A DNA stretch of 64,000 nt from Pseudomonadota bacterium (GCA_021802545.1 JAJZRS010000003.1:86849-150848), one strand, 5' to 3'; shown: positions 11,635-22,670, counted from the first letter of the stretch. Program-made: numbers and translations. The notes: a model not told the origin generated them from the letters alone.

Positions 11635-12726
11635 TCAGACATTGAATCTGAAATGCATCACGTCGCCGTCCTTCACGATGTAGTCCTTGCCTTCGAGGCG
11701 CATTTTCCCTGCTTCCTTCGCGCCCTGTTCGCCCTTGCAGGCGATGAAGTCCTCGAAAGCGATCACTTCGGCCCGGATGAAACCATGCTCGAAGTCGGTA
11801 TGGATGACGCCGGCCGCCTTCGGGGCGGTGTCTCCCTTGTGTATGGTCCAGGCGCGGACTTCCTTGACCCCGGCAGTGAAATAGGTCTGCAGGCCGAGCA
11901 ATTCGTAGCCGGCCCGGATGAGCCTGTCCAGTCCGGGCTCATCCAGTCCCATGTCCTCGAGAAAGACTGCCCTGTCTTCTTCCCCGAGGTCGGCGATCTC
12001 CACCTCGATGGCGGCGCAGATGGCGACAACCGGTGCGCCTTCCTTTGAAGCATATTCCTTCACGGCTTCCAGCAGGGGGTTGTCAGAAAACCCGTCATCG
12101 CTCACGTTGGCGACGTACATCGCGGGCTTTGCAGTCAGGAGGCAGAGGGGCTTGAGGATCATCCGCTCCTCTTCATCGAGTGCCAGGGTGCGCACGGGCA
12201 GCCCCTGGTCGAGATGGGTCTGCACCCGGGTGAGAAGGGTGACAAGCTTAAGCGCTTCCTTGTCCCCGCTCTTCGCGGTCTTTGCATATCTGGCCAGCGC
12301 CTTTTCGACGGTGGAAAGGTCGGCGAGCCCGAGCTCTGTATGGATGATCTCGATGTCCGATATCGGGTCGACCCGGTTCGCGACATGCACGACATTGCCG
12401 TCCTCGAAGCAGCGCACCACGTGCACGATTCCGTCGGTCTCCCTGATGTTCGCAAGAAACTGGTTGCCCAGCCCCTCACCCTTGGATGCGCCTGCAACGA
12501 GCCCTGCGATATCCACGAACTCGACGATCGCGGGCTGGATCTTCTGCGGCTTGACTATTTCGGAGAGCATGGCGATGCGCTTGTCAGGCACTTCTACGAT
12601 GCCGACATTGGGTTCGATTGTGCAGAAGGGATAGTTTTCCGCAGCGATCCCCGATTTCGTCAGGGCGTTGAAAAGGGTGGACTTGCCGACGTTGGGCAAT
12701 CCCACGATGCCGCATTTCAGGCTCAT
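11635..12726 (-). CDS. ychF: Redox-regulated ATPase YchF
   Basis: [45 protein letters not shown]. Confidence 0.96.
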   Translation of the reverse strand: MSLKCGIVGLPNVGKSTLFNALTKSGIAAENYPFCTIEPNVGIVEVPDKRIAMLSEIVKPQKIQPAIVEFVDIAGLVAGASKGEGLGNQFLANIRETDGIVHVVRCFEDGNVVHVANRVDPISDIEIIHTELGLADLSTVEKALARYAKTAKSGDKEALKLVTLLTRVQTHLDQGLPVRTLALDEEERMILKPLCLLTAKPAMYVANVSDDGFSDNPLLEAVKEYASKEGAPVVAICAAIEVEIADLGEEDRAVFLEDMGLDEPGLDRLIRAGYELLGLQTYFTAGVKEVRAWTIHKGDTAPKAAGVIHTDFEHGFIRAEVIAFEDFIACKGEQGAKEAGKMRLEGKDYIVKDGDVMHFRFNV

Positions 12727-12738
12727 GATTTCCTTTGA

Positions 12739-13569
12739 TCAGTGGTGATTGAAGATGTCCATGACTTCTTCGATGAATTCCGAGGCGCCTTCTTCAGGCA
12801 CGCCGACCTCAGCCAGAACCTGGTTGGCTATTTCCGACCATTCCGGGTCATTGGTGTGGTAGAGCTTGCTGTGTATATGCTGCGCCAACTGAAGTATGGA
12901 GACCATGGTGAGCGCATCGTCTTCCACGCTGAGCCGCTCATGATGGAAGCGGATGGCCGAGCAAATGAAATCGGGAAGCTTCCAATGCTTGGCCACAAGG
13001 TAGCCGACCACCGTGTGGTTGGTGTTGAAGCGCTTGTCTTCTTCCTCGAAGTTGGGCCATTCGCCGCCTCCCAGCCTGAAGACGTTGCAGTATTCGGGAA
13101 ATTTCTGCATCAGGATAGGCACGCCGCAGTCATGGAACATGCCTGCCATGTAGGCCTGGTCGGCAGCGATGTTGCAGACGGAAACCTGTTTGCCTGCAAT
13201 GATCGAAGCCAGGAAGGCGATCTCCTCGGAATGCTTCCAGAATTTTTCAAAAGCAGCCCCGTTTCCGCCGAGCGCAGTTTTCAGCGCCAGGGCCTTGATG
13301 AGATTGGCGATCTGGGTCAGGCCGACGATGGAAATGGCCTTCTGGATGCTGGTGATCTTGCTGCTCGATTTGTAGAAGGAAGAGTTGGCCAGCCTGAAAA
13401 TGGCTGCTGTCATTCCGGCATCCGAGCTGATCAGCTTGCTGAGGCTCTTGATGTTGTCGTTCGAGCTGTTGATCATGCGATCAATTTCCAGAAGAATCCC
13501 CGGCTGAGGTGGAATGGTGATCTTGCTGTCTGTGATGCTGTCGATCAGGAGTTGCTCGCTGTCTTTCAT
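12739..13569 (-). CDS. HDOD domain-containing protein
   Basis: PPQPGILLEIDRMIN, LANSSFY, AGMFHDCGVPILM are HDOD-type motifs. Confidence 0.85.
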   Translation of the reverse strand: MKDSEQLLIDSITDSKITIPPQPGILLEIDRMINSSNDNIKSLSKLISSDAGMTAAIFRLANSSFYKSSSKITSIQKAISIVGLTQIANLIKALALKTALGGNGAAFEKFWKHSEEIAFLASIIAGKQVSVCNIAADQAYMAGMFHDCGVPILMQKFPEYCNVFRLGGGEWPNFEEEDKRFNTNHTVVGYLVAKHWKLPDFICSAIRFHHERLSVEDDALTMVSILQLAQHIHSKLYHTNDPEWSEIANQVLAEVGVPEEGASEFIEEVMDIFNHH

Positions 13570-13620
13570 TTGATGAAACCTTTTCTTTCCTGAGGTTGTC
13601 TCAATAACATCCCAATTGTA

Positions 13621-13626
13621 CTATAA
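13621..13626 (+). promoter_or_regulatory. Candidate -10 element for the 58-aa ORF
   Basis: cTATAAT within 'attgtactataatgctt' upstream of the ATG at 13658. The -35 is not clear. Confidence 0.35.
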
Positions 13627-13657
13627 TGCTTAAGCAGGTTCGTTAAAGGAAAAGAAC

Positions 13658-13834
13658 ATGGAACCCGATATCCGAAAATTGCTTGAGTCCGACATCGAAC
13701 TGTTCCGCAAGAAGGCCTCATTTTACAGGGAAAACCGTCTGCACGAGGCCGCCGTCTATGCGGAAAAGGTCGCCGCCAATATCGAACTTGCGCTGACCAC
13801 CTTGCAGTCGGAAGACGACATCGACATCGTCTAG
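13658..13834 (+). CDS. Small hypothetical protein (58 aa)
   Basis: Translated by eye: MEPDIRKLLESDIELFRKKASFYRENRLHEAAVYAEKVAANIELALTTLQSEDDIDIV*. Preceded by AAAGGAAAAG and a TATAAT -10-like box. Below the ORF-track cutoff. Confidence 0.7.
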   Translation: MEPDIRKLLESDIELFRKKASFYRENRLHEAAVYAEKVAANIELALTTLQSEDDIDIV

Positions 13835-14400
13835 GATTTCGTGTGCAGCCTCAGCATGGCTGCCTGCTGCTCGCCTTTCGCAATCATCGGCCAGAGATCC
13901 AGGCTTTTCGAGATTGCATCCAAAATCAGCTCGGATTCTTCCTTGCGCGGAGGCTTCAGCACGTAATCCGAAACGTTCTTCTTTTCCCCGGGATGCCCGA
14001 TGCCGATGCGCAGGCGCCAGAAGCCCTGGGTCCCGAGGTGGGCGGCGATGTCCTTGAGTCCGTTGTGGCCGCCAAGTCCGCCGCCCAGCTTGAGCTTCGC
14101 TGTTCCAGGCTCGAGATCGAGTTCATCGTGTACCACCAGGATTTCCCCCGGTGCAATCTTGTAGAAGCGCGAAAGGGCCGAAACGGCCCTTCCACTCGCA
14201 TTCATGTAGGTTTGGGGCTCGATGAGCCAGATGTCCCCAGGAATGCGGGCGGTGGAACCGTGCATTCTGGGGTCCATCCTGAGCGGGGCATTTTCCAGGG
14301 AGGCGAGCCTGTCGACCCACCAGAATCCGGCATTGTGCCGGGTGTCCGAATATTCCTTCCCCGGGTTGCCCAGGCCAGCGACCAGCCTGATTCCGCCCAT
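13831..14400 (-). CDS. pth: Peptidyl-tRNA hydrolase
   Basis: LVAGLGNPGKEYSDTRHNAGFWWVD, HDELDLEPGTAKLKLGGGLGGHNGL. Confidence 0.96.
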   Translation of the reverse strand: MGGIRLVAGLGNPGKEYSDTRHNAGFWWVDRLASLENAPLRMDPRMHGSTARIPGDIWLIEPQTYMNASGRAVSALSRFYKIAPGEILVVHDELDLEPGTAKLKLGGGLGGHNGLKDIAAHLGTQGFWRLRIGIGHPGEKKNVSDYVLKPPRKEESELILDAISKSLDLWPMIAKGEQQAAMLRLHTKS

Positions 14401-14407
14401 GGGCTAA

Positions 14408-15007
14408 TCAGGCTTCGGGCGCAGCCGCTTCTTCCGAGACAGCGCCTCTGGGGAGGATGATGGTCGCGACGACGGAATCATCGCCGTGAACGATCGCCTC
14501 GACGCCTTTGGGCAGCTTGAGATCAGAAATGTGGATCGAATGGCCCAGCGCCAGCGTGGCCAAGTCCACCTCGATATACTCGGGCAGGTTTCCGGGAAGG
14601 CAGGACACCTCGATTTCAGTCATGACGTGGCTGACGATGCCTGAAGAGAGCTTCACGCCGGGCGCGATGTCCGCATTGACGAAGTGCAAGGGCACCTTCA
14701 TGTGCACTTTCTGGTCTTTCGCCACACGCTGGAAATCGATGTGGAGTACGAGCGGCTTGTAGGGGTGCATCTGCACGTCCCTGAGCAGCACCTGCTCGAC
14801 TGCGCCTTCAAGAGAAAGCTTCAGGATCGAGGAATGGAAGGCTTCCTTCTTGAGTTGGTGGAAGATGGCATTGTGATCGAGTTCGATCGCTTGCGCTTCC
14901 TTGCCGCCGCCATAGACGATACCTGGCACGCGACCGGCGATGCGCAGGCGGCGGCTCGCACCCGTTCCCTGCAGTTTGCGCGCTGTTGCGCTGATTTCGA
15001 TTTGCAT
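14408..15007 (-). CDS. rplY: 50S ribosomal protein L25/general stress protein Ctc
   Basis: [33 protein letters not shown]. Confidence 0.95.
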   Translation of the reverse strand: MQIEISATARKLQGTGASRRLRIAGRVPGIVYGGGKEAQAIELDHNAIFHQLKKEAFHSSILKLSLEGAVEQVLLRDVQMHPYKPLVLHIDFQRVAKDQKVHMKVPLHFVNADIAPGVKLSSGIVSHVMTEIEVSCLPGNLPEYIEVDLATLALGHSIHISDLKLPKGVEAIVHGDDSVVATIILPRGAVSEEAAAPEA

Positions 15008-15056
15008 TTTACTACTCCAAAAAAAGCGGACCGCGACCAGCCCGCAGGTTAAGAAA

Positions 15057-16007
15057 CTATTCCATGAAAAGCGAGCTCACCGATTCCTCGTTGCTGATGC
15101 GCAGCATCGTTTCGGCAAGCAGGCCGGAAATCGTGATGGCCCTGATTTTCCCGCATTCTTTCGCATCCTCTTTCAGGGGGATGGTGTCGGTGACGACCAG
15201 TTCGTCGAGCGCGGAGTTCTTGATCCGCTCCACGGCAGGTCCCGAAAGCACGGGATGGGTGCAGTAGGCGATCACCCTTTTTGCGCCATGTTCCTTGAGC
15301 GCCGCAGCCGCCTCGCAAAGCGTGTTGGCCGTGTCGACCATGTCGTCCATGATGACGCAGGTCCTGCCGCTCACGTCACCGATCAGGTTCATGACCTTGG
15401 CGACGTTCGGCTTCGGGCGCCGCTTGTCGATGATGGCAAGATCCGTCTCCAGTCTTTTCGCCAGCGCCCGTGCCCTCACCACGCCCCCGATGTCGGGAGA
15501 GACGACGACCAGGTCGTCGTAGTTGTGCTTCCAGATGTCTCCGAGCAGGATCGGCATCGCATAGATGTTGTCCACGGGAACGTCGAAGAATCCCTGGATC
15601 TGGTCCGAATGCAGGTCCATCGTCAGGAGCCTGTCTATGCCGGCGCTGGTGAGCATGTTGGCCACGACCTTGGCCGTGATCGCGACACGGGCAGAACGGG
15701 GGCGGCGATCCTGGCGCGCATAGCCGAAATAGGGAATGGCGGCCGTGATGCGCCCGGCTGATGCGCGCTTCAGCGCATCGACCATCACCATCACCTCCAT
15801 CAGATGATCGTTGGTCGGACGGCAGGTCGATTGCAGCACGAAGACATCCTTGCCCCGCACATTTTCGAGAATTTCCACCATCACTTCGCCGTCGCTGAAG
15901 CGCGTGACGGTCGCCCGTCCGAGGTGGATGCTGAGGTGCCGCACGACCTCCTCCGCAAGCGCGGGATTGGCATTGCCGGTAAACACCATCAGACTGTCGT
16001 AGGCCAT
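15057..16007 (-). CDS. prs: Ribose-phosphate pyrophosphokinase
   Basis: [54 protein letters not shown] loop. Confidence 0.96.
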   Translation of the reverse strand: MAYDSLMVFTGNANPALAEEVVRHLSIHLGRATVTRFSDGEVMVEILENVRGKDVFVLQSTCRPTNDHLMEVMVMVDALKRASAGRITAAIPYFGYARQDRRPRSARVAITAKVVANMLTSAGIDRLLTMDLHSDQIQGFFDVPVDNIYAMPILLGDIWKHNYDDLVVVSPDIGGVVRARALAKRLETDLAIIDKRRPKPNVAKVMNLIGDVSGRTCVIMDDMVDTANTLCEAAAALKEHGAKRVIAYCTHPVLSGPAVERIKNSALDELVVTDTIPLKEDAKECGKIRAITISGLLAETMLRISNEESVSSLFME

Positions 16008-16038
16008 GCCATCAATCCTTCTGCTTCGAAAGTCAAAC

Positions 16039-16113
16039 TGGCTGGGGAGGTAGGGATCGAACCTACGAATGCCGGAATCAAAATCCGGTGCCTTACCACT
16101 TGGCGACTCCCCA
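16039..16113 (-). tRNA. tRNA-Gln (anticodon TTG)
   Basis: Minus strand: TGGGGAGTCGCCAAGTGGTAAGGCACCGGATTTTGATTCCGGCATTCGTAGGTTCGATCCCTACCTCCCCAGCCA. Cloverleaf pairs, T-loop GGTTCGATCC, encoded CCA, anticodon loop ATTTTGATT. Located between prs and ispE. Confidence 0.95.
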
Positions 16114-16125
16114 AAACTGTTTCCG

Positions 16126-16950
16126 CTAAAAATCCTTCAGCGGATGGTGATCGAGACCCCTGGCCAGAAAGCCCTGCATTTCCTCGGGCAATGCTTCCAG
16201 CGCGATCTTCGCATCCTTTTCGCTCGAAAATTCGGCAAAAACGCAGGATCCGGACCCTGTCATGAGCGCTCGCCCATACCGTTTGAGCCAAGCCAGGTAG
16301 TCTGCCAGGACGGGATAACGTCCGCAGGCGACCGGCTCCAGGTCATTGTGACCCGTCTCGATCGAAAAGTCCGATATTTTGATGGGATTCGTGTCCCTTG
16401 TCAATTCCGGACATGCGAAAATCTCGGCCGTCGGAATTTGGACGGGCGGAACGAGAACCAGATACCAGGCGGGTTCGAGAAAAACGGGTTCGAGTTTTTC
16501 GCCTATTCCTTCTGCAAAAGCATTCTCTCCGAAGACGAACACGGGGACATCCGCGCCGATCTTCAAGCCGATCTCCATCAGCCGTTCCCGGCTGAAATTC
16601 AGCTTCCAGAGCCTGTTGAGCACGATCAGGGTGGTTGCCGCATCCGAGCTTCCCCCGCCCAGCCCTCCCCCCATCGGCAGTTTCTTTTCCAGTCCGATTT
16701 TGGCCCCCAGCTTACAGTTTCCCTCGATCTGGAGCAGCTGCGCCGCGCGCACGCAGAGGTTGGACGACTGGGGCACACCGGGAATCGGGTCGAGGAGGGT
16801 GATTTCGGGGGAATCCGTGATTTCGAATGTCAGGCTGTCGCAATAATCGATGAACCTGAACACCGTCTGGAGCAAATGGTAGCCGTCGGGCCGCCTCCCC
16901 ACCACATGGAGGAAAAGGTTGAGCTTGGCGGGGGCGGGGTAGCGGATCAC
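16126..16950 (-). CDS. ispE: 4-diphosphocytidyl-2-C-methyl-D-erythritol kinase
   Basis: [42 protein letters not shown] kinase motif. Confidence 0.95.
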   Translation of the reverse strand: MIRYPAPAKLNLFLHVVGRRPDGYHLLQTVFRFIDYCDSLTFEITDSPEITLLDPIPGVPQSSNLCVRAAQLLQIEGNCKLGAKIGLEKKLPMGGGLGGGSSDAATTLIVLNRLWKLNFSRERLMEIGLKIGADVPVFVFGENAFAEGIGEKLEPVFLEPAWYLVLVPPVQIPTAEIFACPELTRDTNPIKISDFSIETGHNDLEPVACGRYPVLADYLAWLKRYGRALMTGSGSCVFAEFSSEKDAKIALEALPEEMQGFLARGLDHHPLKDF

Positions 16951-17477
16951 GAGTCGGCGTCGATGACAAATTTGATCCGGATGCTCTGGCGCTCGAGCAC
17001 GACCACTTTCGGTGAACCGTTCTCGAAACGGCGCGGATAGCGGATTTCCCAGCCGTCCTGCCTGAGCGAAACGATCCTGTTCGCCTCGTCATAGGAAGCG
17101 ACGGAAGGCGAGCGGCTTGAGGCGATTCCCCTTACCCACCAGTCGAGCCCATCGAGCGGAAGGCGCCATCCCAGGATTTTTTCTGTCAGGGTCTCGACGT
17201 CGGAGGCCGTGTATTCCTTCAGATTGCGGTCGGTCAGGCGTGCCATTCCGGGATCGCTCCGGATATGGGCCACCGTCTGCCCCAGGGGGGAGAGCAGCCA
17301 GACTTCATCCGAATGCTTTCTGTGGATCCAGCGCAGGTTTCCGTAGAAACCCTCGTCTCCGTATTTCACGGCTATCCTGCCGGATATGTCGAACAGGGTG
17401 TCCGGCGATGTCGATTTTGGCGGCACTGTGCTGCATCCGGCGAAAAGAAGCAGCAGGAGCAGGAAAAGGCGCATCAA
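16947..17477 (-). CDS. lolB: Outer membrane lipoprotein LolB
   Basis: Lipobox LFAGCSTVP, GRIAVKYGDEGFYGNLRW; located between ispE and a TPR gene. Confidence 0.88.
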   Translation of the reverse strand: MMRLFLLLLLLFAGCSTVPPKSTSPDTLFDISGRIAVKYGDEGFYGNLRWIHRKHSDEVWLLSPLGQTVAHIRSDPGMARLTDRNLKEYTASDVETLTEKILGWRLPLDGLDWWVRGIASSRSPSVASYDEANRIVSLRQDGWEIRYPRRFENGSPKVVVLERQSIRIKFVIDADS

Positions 17478-19195
17478 TGCCCGAATTTTTTCATGCTCTT
17501 CTCCAGTGCCGCGTTGCCCGGGTTCGCCTTGAGAGAAGATTCGAGCAATTGCCTGGCGTCTTCCCGGCTGCCGGTCGCCCAGAGCACTTCGGCCAGATGC
17601 GCTGCGATTTCAGGATCGTGCTGTCCTGAATAGGCGCGCTTCAGATAGGTTAGGCCGGAAGCCTTGTGCCCCATCTTGTATTGCAGCCAACCCATGCTGT
17701 CCAGAATGAAGGGGTCTTCCGGGGAGAGGGCGAGCGCTTTCTCGAGCAGCTGCTGCGCTTCCTTGTAGCGGGTGGTGTGCTCGACGAGGGTGTAGCCCAG
17801 GGCGTTGTAGGCCTGCGCGAAATTCGGCTGCATGCGGATCAGCTTCTTCAGGCTTTTTTCGGCCTCCCGTATCCTGCCGATTTTCTCGGCGGCCATTGCC
17901 TGGTCGTAGAGCAGATTCGAGGAATCCGGAAACTTTGCAAGCCCCTTGCCGAGGACGGAAAAGGCCGTCCTGTATTGCTTCGCATCGTGCAGCATCTGCG
18001 CTTCGGCTTCGATGAGGAAGATCTTTTCCGCTTCATTATGGGCCGGAAGATGGTGCAGGTAGCGTCTCGCAGCCTCCAGTCCCTTGCGTTTCTGGATGAT
18101 CAGGGCGATCCGGCCTTTTGCGGGAAGATATTGGTTGCCCGGTCCGATCGACCCGTACCATTTTTCGGCTTCCAGCGGTTCATTCTTTTTTTCGAAGCTT
18201 TGCCCGAGGTAGTAGCGTACGAAGTCTGGGTTCGGATAGCCTTTGTCGAGCAGGCCCTTGAATTCGGAAATGGCCGTATCGGCATCCCCCAGTTGCAAGG
18301 AGAGCAGGCCCACGGCGAAAGACACTTCCCTGTTTTCAGGGAAATTCCGTTTCAGCTCGACGAATTCCTTCCGGGCTTCGGTGTATTGCTTTTCGGATAC
18401 CAGGAATTTCGCGTAGGCGAGCCGGATTCCCTGGGACTTCGGGTATTTGCCGAGAAAATGCTCTACGAAGGGCCGGACCTTGTTCTTGTCCTGCTGTTCC
18501 AGCACCTGCAGTTTCAGGAGGGCGGGAAGCTCCCAGCCAGGCTGCATCGATTCAGCCTTGTCGGCTTCTTCGAGCGCAAGATCGAGCCTGCCTGCCTGCC
18601 AGGCGGCGAAGGCGATGGCGTGATGCGCTTCGGGATGGGCGAGATAGGGTTTCGTCAGGTCTTGCACGGCGACGAGCACGGCCTGCTTGTCCTGCTGATT
18701 TGCGAAAAGGTTGTTGAGTTCGAGCAGGGCTCGTCCCAGCTTCTCGCCGCTTTGCTGTGCCAGCAGCTTTTCGATGCCGGGGCGCGCCTCGGCTAGATTG
18801 CCGCTGTGGGCGAGGAGGGGGGAAAGCGCCTCCTTCGCCTTCTGGGAATCCGGGTCGAGCTTTTCCAGAAGCTTCGCCATTTCGAGCGCATCGTGCGCGT
18901 TTCCGGAAAAGAGGGCGATGTCGAGCGCACGGCTCACGATTCTCGGGTCATGCGTCTTTTTCGCCATGTCCACGTAGGCTTCGGTCGCGATGCCCAGATT
19001 GCCCCGCTGCCCCGCGATTTCTCCGAGCAGGAACTCGTAGAGCAGATCTTCGCTCAAAACGATGTCCGGGAGCTTGGGCTTTGCAGGAGCAGGCTTCGCG
19101 GCTTCAACAGGCTTTGCCGGCTGCGGCTTGACCGGTTGCTGCGCGCATGCGGCGAAGAGCAGGGGCAGGGCTAAGGCGAATGGTTTGAAGTTCAT
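17474..19195 (-). CDS. Tetratricopeptide-repeat lipoprotein
   Basis: Lipobox-like LLFAACAQQ followed by multiple TPR units (e.g. NFAQAYNALGYTLVEHTTRYKEAQQLLEKALALSPEDPFILDSMGW). Confidence 0.85.
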   Translation of the reverse strand: MNFKPFALALPLLFAACAQQPVKPQPAKPVEAAKPAPAKPKLPDIVLSEDLLYEFLLGEIAGQRGNLGIATEAYVDMAKKTHDPRIVSRALDIALFSGNAHDALEMAKLLEKLDPDSQKAKEALSPLLAHSGNLAEARPGIEKLLAQQSGEKLGRALLELNNLFANQQDKQAVLVAVQDLTKPYLAHPEAHHAIAFAAWQAGRLDLALEEADKAESMQPGWELPALLKLQVLEQQDKNKVRPFVEHFLGKYPKSQGIRLAYAKFLVSEKQYTEARKEFVELKRNFPENREVSFAVGLLSLQLGDADTAISEFKGLLDKGYPNPDFVRYYLGQSFEKKNEPLEAEKWYGSIGPGNQYLPAKGRIALIIQKRKGLEAARRYLHHLPAHNEAEKIFLIEAEAQMLHDAKQYRTAFSVLGKGLAKFPDSSNLLYDQAMAAEKIGRIREAEKSLKKLIRMQPNFAQAYNALGYTLVEHTTRYKEAQQLLEKALALSPEDPFILDSMGWLQYKMGHKASGLTYLKRAYSGQHDPEIAAHLAEVLWATGSREDARQLLESSLKANPGNAALEKSMKKFGH

Positions 19196-19298
19196 GCGGG
19201 AATGGCGTTCAAAGCTAAATTAGAGAATAAGGTTGGAAATTCGTTCAACAATACCCGCATATTAGGTATATTTGAGCTGCACCACAAGAGAGTCGTTT

Positions 19299-20210
19299 AT
19301 GGAAATACCCGATGCTTCCCTCATTCTCGAGGCCCGCGGCCTCAGCCTGTCCTATGGGGCAAGGATAGCCGTCGAAGGCGTTACCCTTGAGCTCAGGCGG
19401 GGGGAGGTGCTCGGTTTTCTCGGGCCGAACGGTGCCGGGAAGAGCACGACGATGCGCATGCTCACCGGAAACCTGAGACCTGATTCGGGAACGGTCAGCC
19501 TGTGCGGCATCGATCTCTGGAAGGATCCCCTCAAGGCTAAGGCAAGGCTCGGCTATCTTCCCGAAACGCCGCCGCTCTACCGCGACATGAAGGTGGACGA
19601 TTATTTGAAGTTCGCCATGAAGCTGCATCGAGCGATGCAGGATTCGCTCCCGGACATCAAGGAGAAATGCGGGCTGCAGGATGCTGGAAGCCGCCTGATC
19701 GGTTCGCTTTCGAAGGGCTATCAGCAGCGCGTCGGCATCGCCCAGGCGATCCTCCACAATCCCGATGTCATCATCCTGGATGAACCCACTTCCGGACTCG
19801 ATCCCAACCAGATACGCGAAATCAGGGCATTGATACGCGAAATCGGGAACAGATGCGGGGTGATCCTTTCCACCCACATCCTTTCCGAGGTCGAGAGCCT
19901 CTGCGACAGGGTCGAGATCCTGCATCACGGCAAGCAGGTCTACAAGGGGAGTCTGGAAGGGAGCCGGCACGCTGTCGAAGTTGGGTTCAAGCATCCTCCT
20001 TCGATTGATGAATTGTCGTCCATTCATGGCATATCGAAAGTCGAGGCGCTTTCCGACGGCCTCTTCATTCTCCGTCACGAAGAGAAGCAAAACCCGACAG
20101 AGGCGCTCGTCGCCCTTGCCGCCGATAAGGGATGGGGGCTCACGCGCATCGCCCCTTCCAGGGGAAGCCTGGAAGCGGTCTTCGCCGAACTGACGAGGGA
20201 GGGCTCGTGA
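19299..20210 (+). CDS. ABC transporter ATP-binding protein (GldA/ABC-2 type)
   Basis: GPNGAGKSTTMRML Walker A, LSKGYQQRVGIAQAI signature, VIILDEPTSGLDP Walker B. Confidence 0.92.
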   Translation: MEIPDASLILEARGLSLSYGARIAVEGVTLELRRGEVLGFLGPNGAGKSTTMRMLTGNLRPDSGTVSLCGIDLWKDPLKAKARLGYLPETPPLYRDMKVDDYLKFAMKLHRAMQDSLPDIKEKCGLQDAGSRLIGSLSKGYQQRVGIAQAILHNPDVIILDEPTSGLDPNQIREIRALIREIGNRCGVILSTHILSEVESLCDRVEILHHGKQVYKGSLEGSRHAVEVGFKHPPSIDELSSIHGISKVEALSDGLFILRHEEKQNPTEALVALAADKGWGLTRIAPSRGSLEAVFAELTREGS

Positions 20211-20929
20211 TCAGGATCATTGCAGCCAGGGAAGCCAAGGCGCTTTTTTCCTCGCCCCAGGCCTGGATCGTGTTCGCCATCTTCCAGGCCATCCTGGCCT
20301 GGATTTTCCTTGCCCGCCTCGATGCATTCCTGGGCGTGCAGGCCAAACTGCAGCATCTCGTCAATCCGCCAGGCGTCACGGAATGGATAATCGCCCCGCT
20401 CTTTTCTGCCGCGTCGATGATTTTCCTGATGATCATTCCGCTGTTCACGATGCGCCTCATCGCAGAAGAGGCGAGGAACCAGACCCTCCCCCTGCTTTTT
20501 TCCGCCCCGGTGTCTTCACTCGAGATCGTTCTCGGCAAATACCTGGGCCTTCTTGTCTTTCTCTGCGCAGCCATCGGGCTCGTTCTCTTCATGGCCCTCA
20601 CCCTGCTCCTCGGCGGAAAGATCGATTTCGGTCTGCTTTTTTCGAATGTCCTTGGCCTCTTTTTCGCCGCCGCTTCTTTTGCTGCGCTGGGTCTCTATAT
20701 TTCATGCCTGACGAGCCATCCTTATCTTGCAGGCATCGGCGGGATCGGGGCGCTGCTCGGGCTCTGGGCGGTTCGCTTCGGTTCCGGCGGATTCTTCCGG
20801 GCCATTTCCCCCTCGGATCATTTCGACCGCTTCAATCAGGGGCTGGTCGATACGGGCGACATCGCCTATTTCCTTCTGGCGATCGTCCTTTTCCTGATGC
20901 TTTCGGCATGGCGCCTGGAGCAGCGATGA
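20207..20929 (+). CDS. ABC-2 type transporter permease (GldF-like)
   Basis: VIRIIAAREAKALFSSPQAWIVFAIFQ..., six hydrophobic segments; GTG start overlaps the upstream stop. Confidence 0.88.
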   Translation: MIRIIAAREAKALFSSPQAWIVFAIFQAILAWIFLARLDAFLGVQAKLQHLVNPPGVTEWIIAPLFSAASMIFLMIIPLFTMRLIAEEARNQTLPLLFSAPVSSLEIVLGKYLGLLVFLCAAIGLVLFMALTLLLGGKIDFGLLFSNVLGLFFAAASFAALGLYISCLTSHPYLAGIGGIGALLGLWAVRFGSGGFFRAISPSDHFDRFNQGLVDTGDIAYFLLAIVLFLMLSAWRLEQR

Positions 20930-22221
20930 AGAAGCTTGTCCCGATCGTCCTGCTCGTCGCGCTTGTCCTCATGCTCGGCTTTCTCTCCGGCCAGCACAGG
21001 AAGACATGGGATCTGACCCAGAACGGCAGGCTCAGCCTTTCGGGTGCAACCAGGCAGGTCCTGGAGGCAATGAAGGGACCCGTGAAAATCACCTCCTACG
21101 CATCCGCTCACGATCCAAAGTATGGCGACGTGAGGCAGATCGTCAGCGATTTCCTCGTCCCCTACAAGCGCATCAAGCCGGACATCGAACTGTCCTTCAT
21201 CGATCCGGTGGAACAGCCCAAGCTTGCGGAGCAAGCGGGGGTCCAGGTCGACGGAGAAATGATCGTCGAATATGGCGGACGAAGCGAACATGTCAGGACC
21301 CTGAACGAGGAGGCGGTCGCCAATTTGCTGACCAGGCTTTCCCGCAGCGAAAACAGGCTGGTCATGGGATTGTCAGGCCACGGAGAGCGCAAGCTCGACG
21401 GCGCAGCCAATTTCGATCTGGGCGATTTCGGCAGCCGTCTCGCCAAGAACGGCTTCAGGATAGACAGCCTCAATCTCGCGCTCGCCCAGGGCATTCCGCA
21501 GAACATGAACCTGCTCGTCATCACGACGCCCCAGGTCGATCTCTTTCCAGGCGAGGAAAAGCGGATCGAGGATTACGTTGAAAAGGGGGGAAGCCTGCTT
21601 TGGCTGGTCGATCAGGACGATGGGAGAGGAGAGCCGCTGCACGGCCTTCAGCCTCTCGCCGACAGGCTGGGGCTCGATCTCACCCCGGGAACGGTTGTCG
21701 ATCCCGCTGCAGCCAAGCTCAATGCGCCGACGAGCTGGGCGCTCGGCACGCTTTACGGGCGTCACCCGATCACGCGCAATTTCAATTTGATCACCGTTTT
21801 TCCCTTCGCAAGGAGAATCGGGGTCAAGGAAGGCAGCGGGTGGCATGTCACGCCGCTCGTCGAGGTCGCCCCGCAGGGCTGGATTTCGACGAGCGGAAGG
21901 CATGATGGAGGCCCCTTCACCGTGGCGGTATCCATGGAGCGGACAGTCCGTGAAAAGGATCAGCGCATCGTCGTCGTCGGGACGGGCGAGTTTCTCGCCA
22001 ATGCCTTCGTCGGCAACGGCGGCAACATGGATTTCGGCGTCAATCTCGTCAACTGGCTCGCCGGAGACGAGCGCCTGATTTCAATCCAGCCCAGGCCCAC
22101 GTTCGACGCAAGCATGCTCCTCTCGAAAAACGTGGCGGCTGCCATGGCGATCGGGTTGCTCTTCGGCCTGCCGATCGCCTTCGTCGGGATTGCCGCCTTC
22201 ATCGGATGGAGGCGCAGGTGA
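20926..22221 (+). CDS. GldG-like ABC-associated extracytoplasmic protein
   Basis: N-terminal TM, DLTQNGRLSLSGATRQVLEAMKGPVKITSYAS, C-terminal TM. Overlapping start with the permease. Confidence 0.85.
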   Translation: MKKLVPIVLLVALVLMLGFLSGQHRKTWDLTQNGRLSLSGATRQVLEAMKGPVKITSYASAHDPKYGDVRQIVSDFLVPYKRIKPDIELSFIDPVEQPKLAEQAGVQVDGEMIVEYGGRSEHVRTLNEEAVANLLTRLSRSENRLVMGLSGHGERKLDGAANFDLGDFGSRLAKNGFRIDSLNLALAQGIPQNMNLLVITTPQVDLFPGEEKRIEDYVEKGGSLLWLVDQDDGRGEPLHGLQPLADRLGLDLTPGTVVDPAAAKLNAPTSWALGTLYGRHPITRNFNLITVFPFARRIGVKEGSGWHVTPLVEVAPQGWISTSGRHDGGPFTVAVSMERTVREKDQRIVVVGTGEFLANAFVGNGGNMDFGVNLVNWLAGDERLISIQPRPTFDASMLLSKNVAAAMAIGLLFGLPIAFVGIAAFIGWRRR

Positions 22222-22670
22222 GGAACTGGATACTGCTTTGCGCAGCCCTGCTCGCCGCAGCGGCGATTTTCCTGTGGCCGCATTCCTCTGGCTTCAGGTT
22301 GTCGGATCTTTCCCCGGAAAAGGTTTCGAGCATCAGGATGGAGAAACCGGGCATGCCTGAAATCAGCCTGGAAAGGATGGGCGATTCATGGGAAATTACT
22401 GCCCCAACAAGAGGAAAGGCGAAGAAGGAAGCCGTGAAGCAGATCCTCTCCATCCTGGAGGCAACGTCTGACCGGAGGCTCGATGCTGGAAACCTTGCCA
22501 GGTTCGGGCTCGACAAGCCTGCGCTCAAGCTGCATTTCGATGCCACTGAGTTCGATTTCGGCATCCTGAATCCCCTCACGGGCCAGCAATACGTGAAATG
22601 CGGCGATGCCGTCTATCTGGTTTCGGCGAAATATGCATTGATTCCTTCGCTCGGGGAGATACATGCCTGA
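22218..22670 (+). CDS. DUF4340-like protein (short)
   Basis: N-terminal TM then [36 protein letters not shown]; follows the GldG-like gene. Confidence 0.65.
   Translation: MRNWILLCAALLAAAAIFLWPHSSGFRLSDLSPEKVSSIRMEKPGMPEISLERMGDSWEITAPTRGKAKKEAVKQILSILEATSDRRLDAGNLARFGLDKPALKLHFDATEFDFGILNPLTGQQYVKCGDAVYLVSAKYALIPSLGEIHA

Noticed and set aside
12742-13593. 283-aa plus-strand ORF
   Set aside because: Antisense to the HDOD gene; no recognisable motif.
16069-17040. 323-aa plus-strand ORF
   Set aside because: It overlaps tRNA-Gln and is antisense to ispE/lolB.
17666-18796. 376-aa plus-strand ORF
   Set aside because: Antisense to the TPR gene; the sense protein has clear TPR periodicity.
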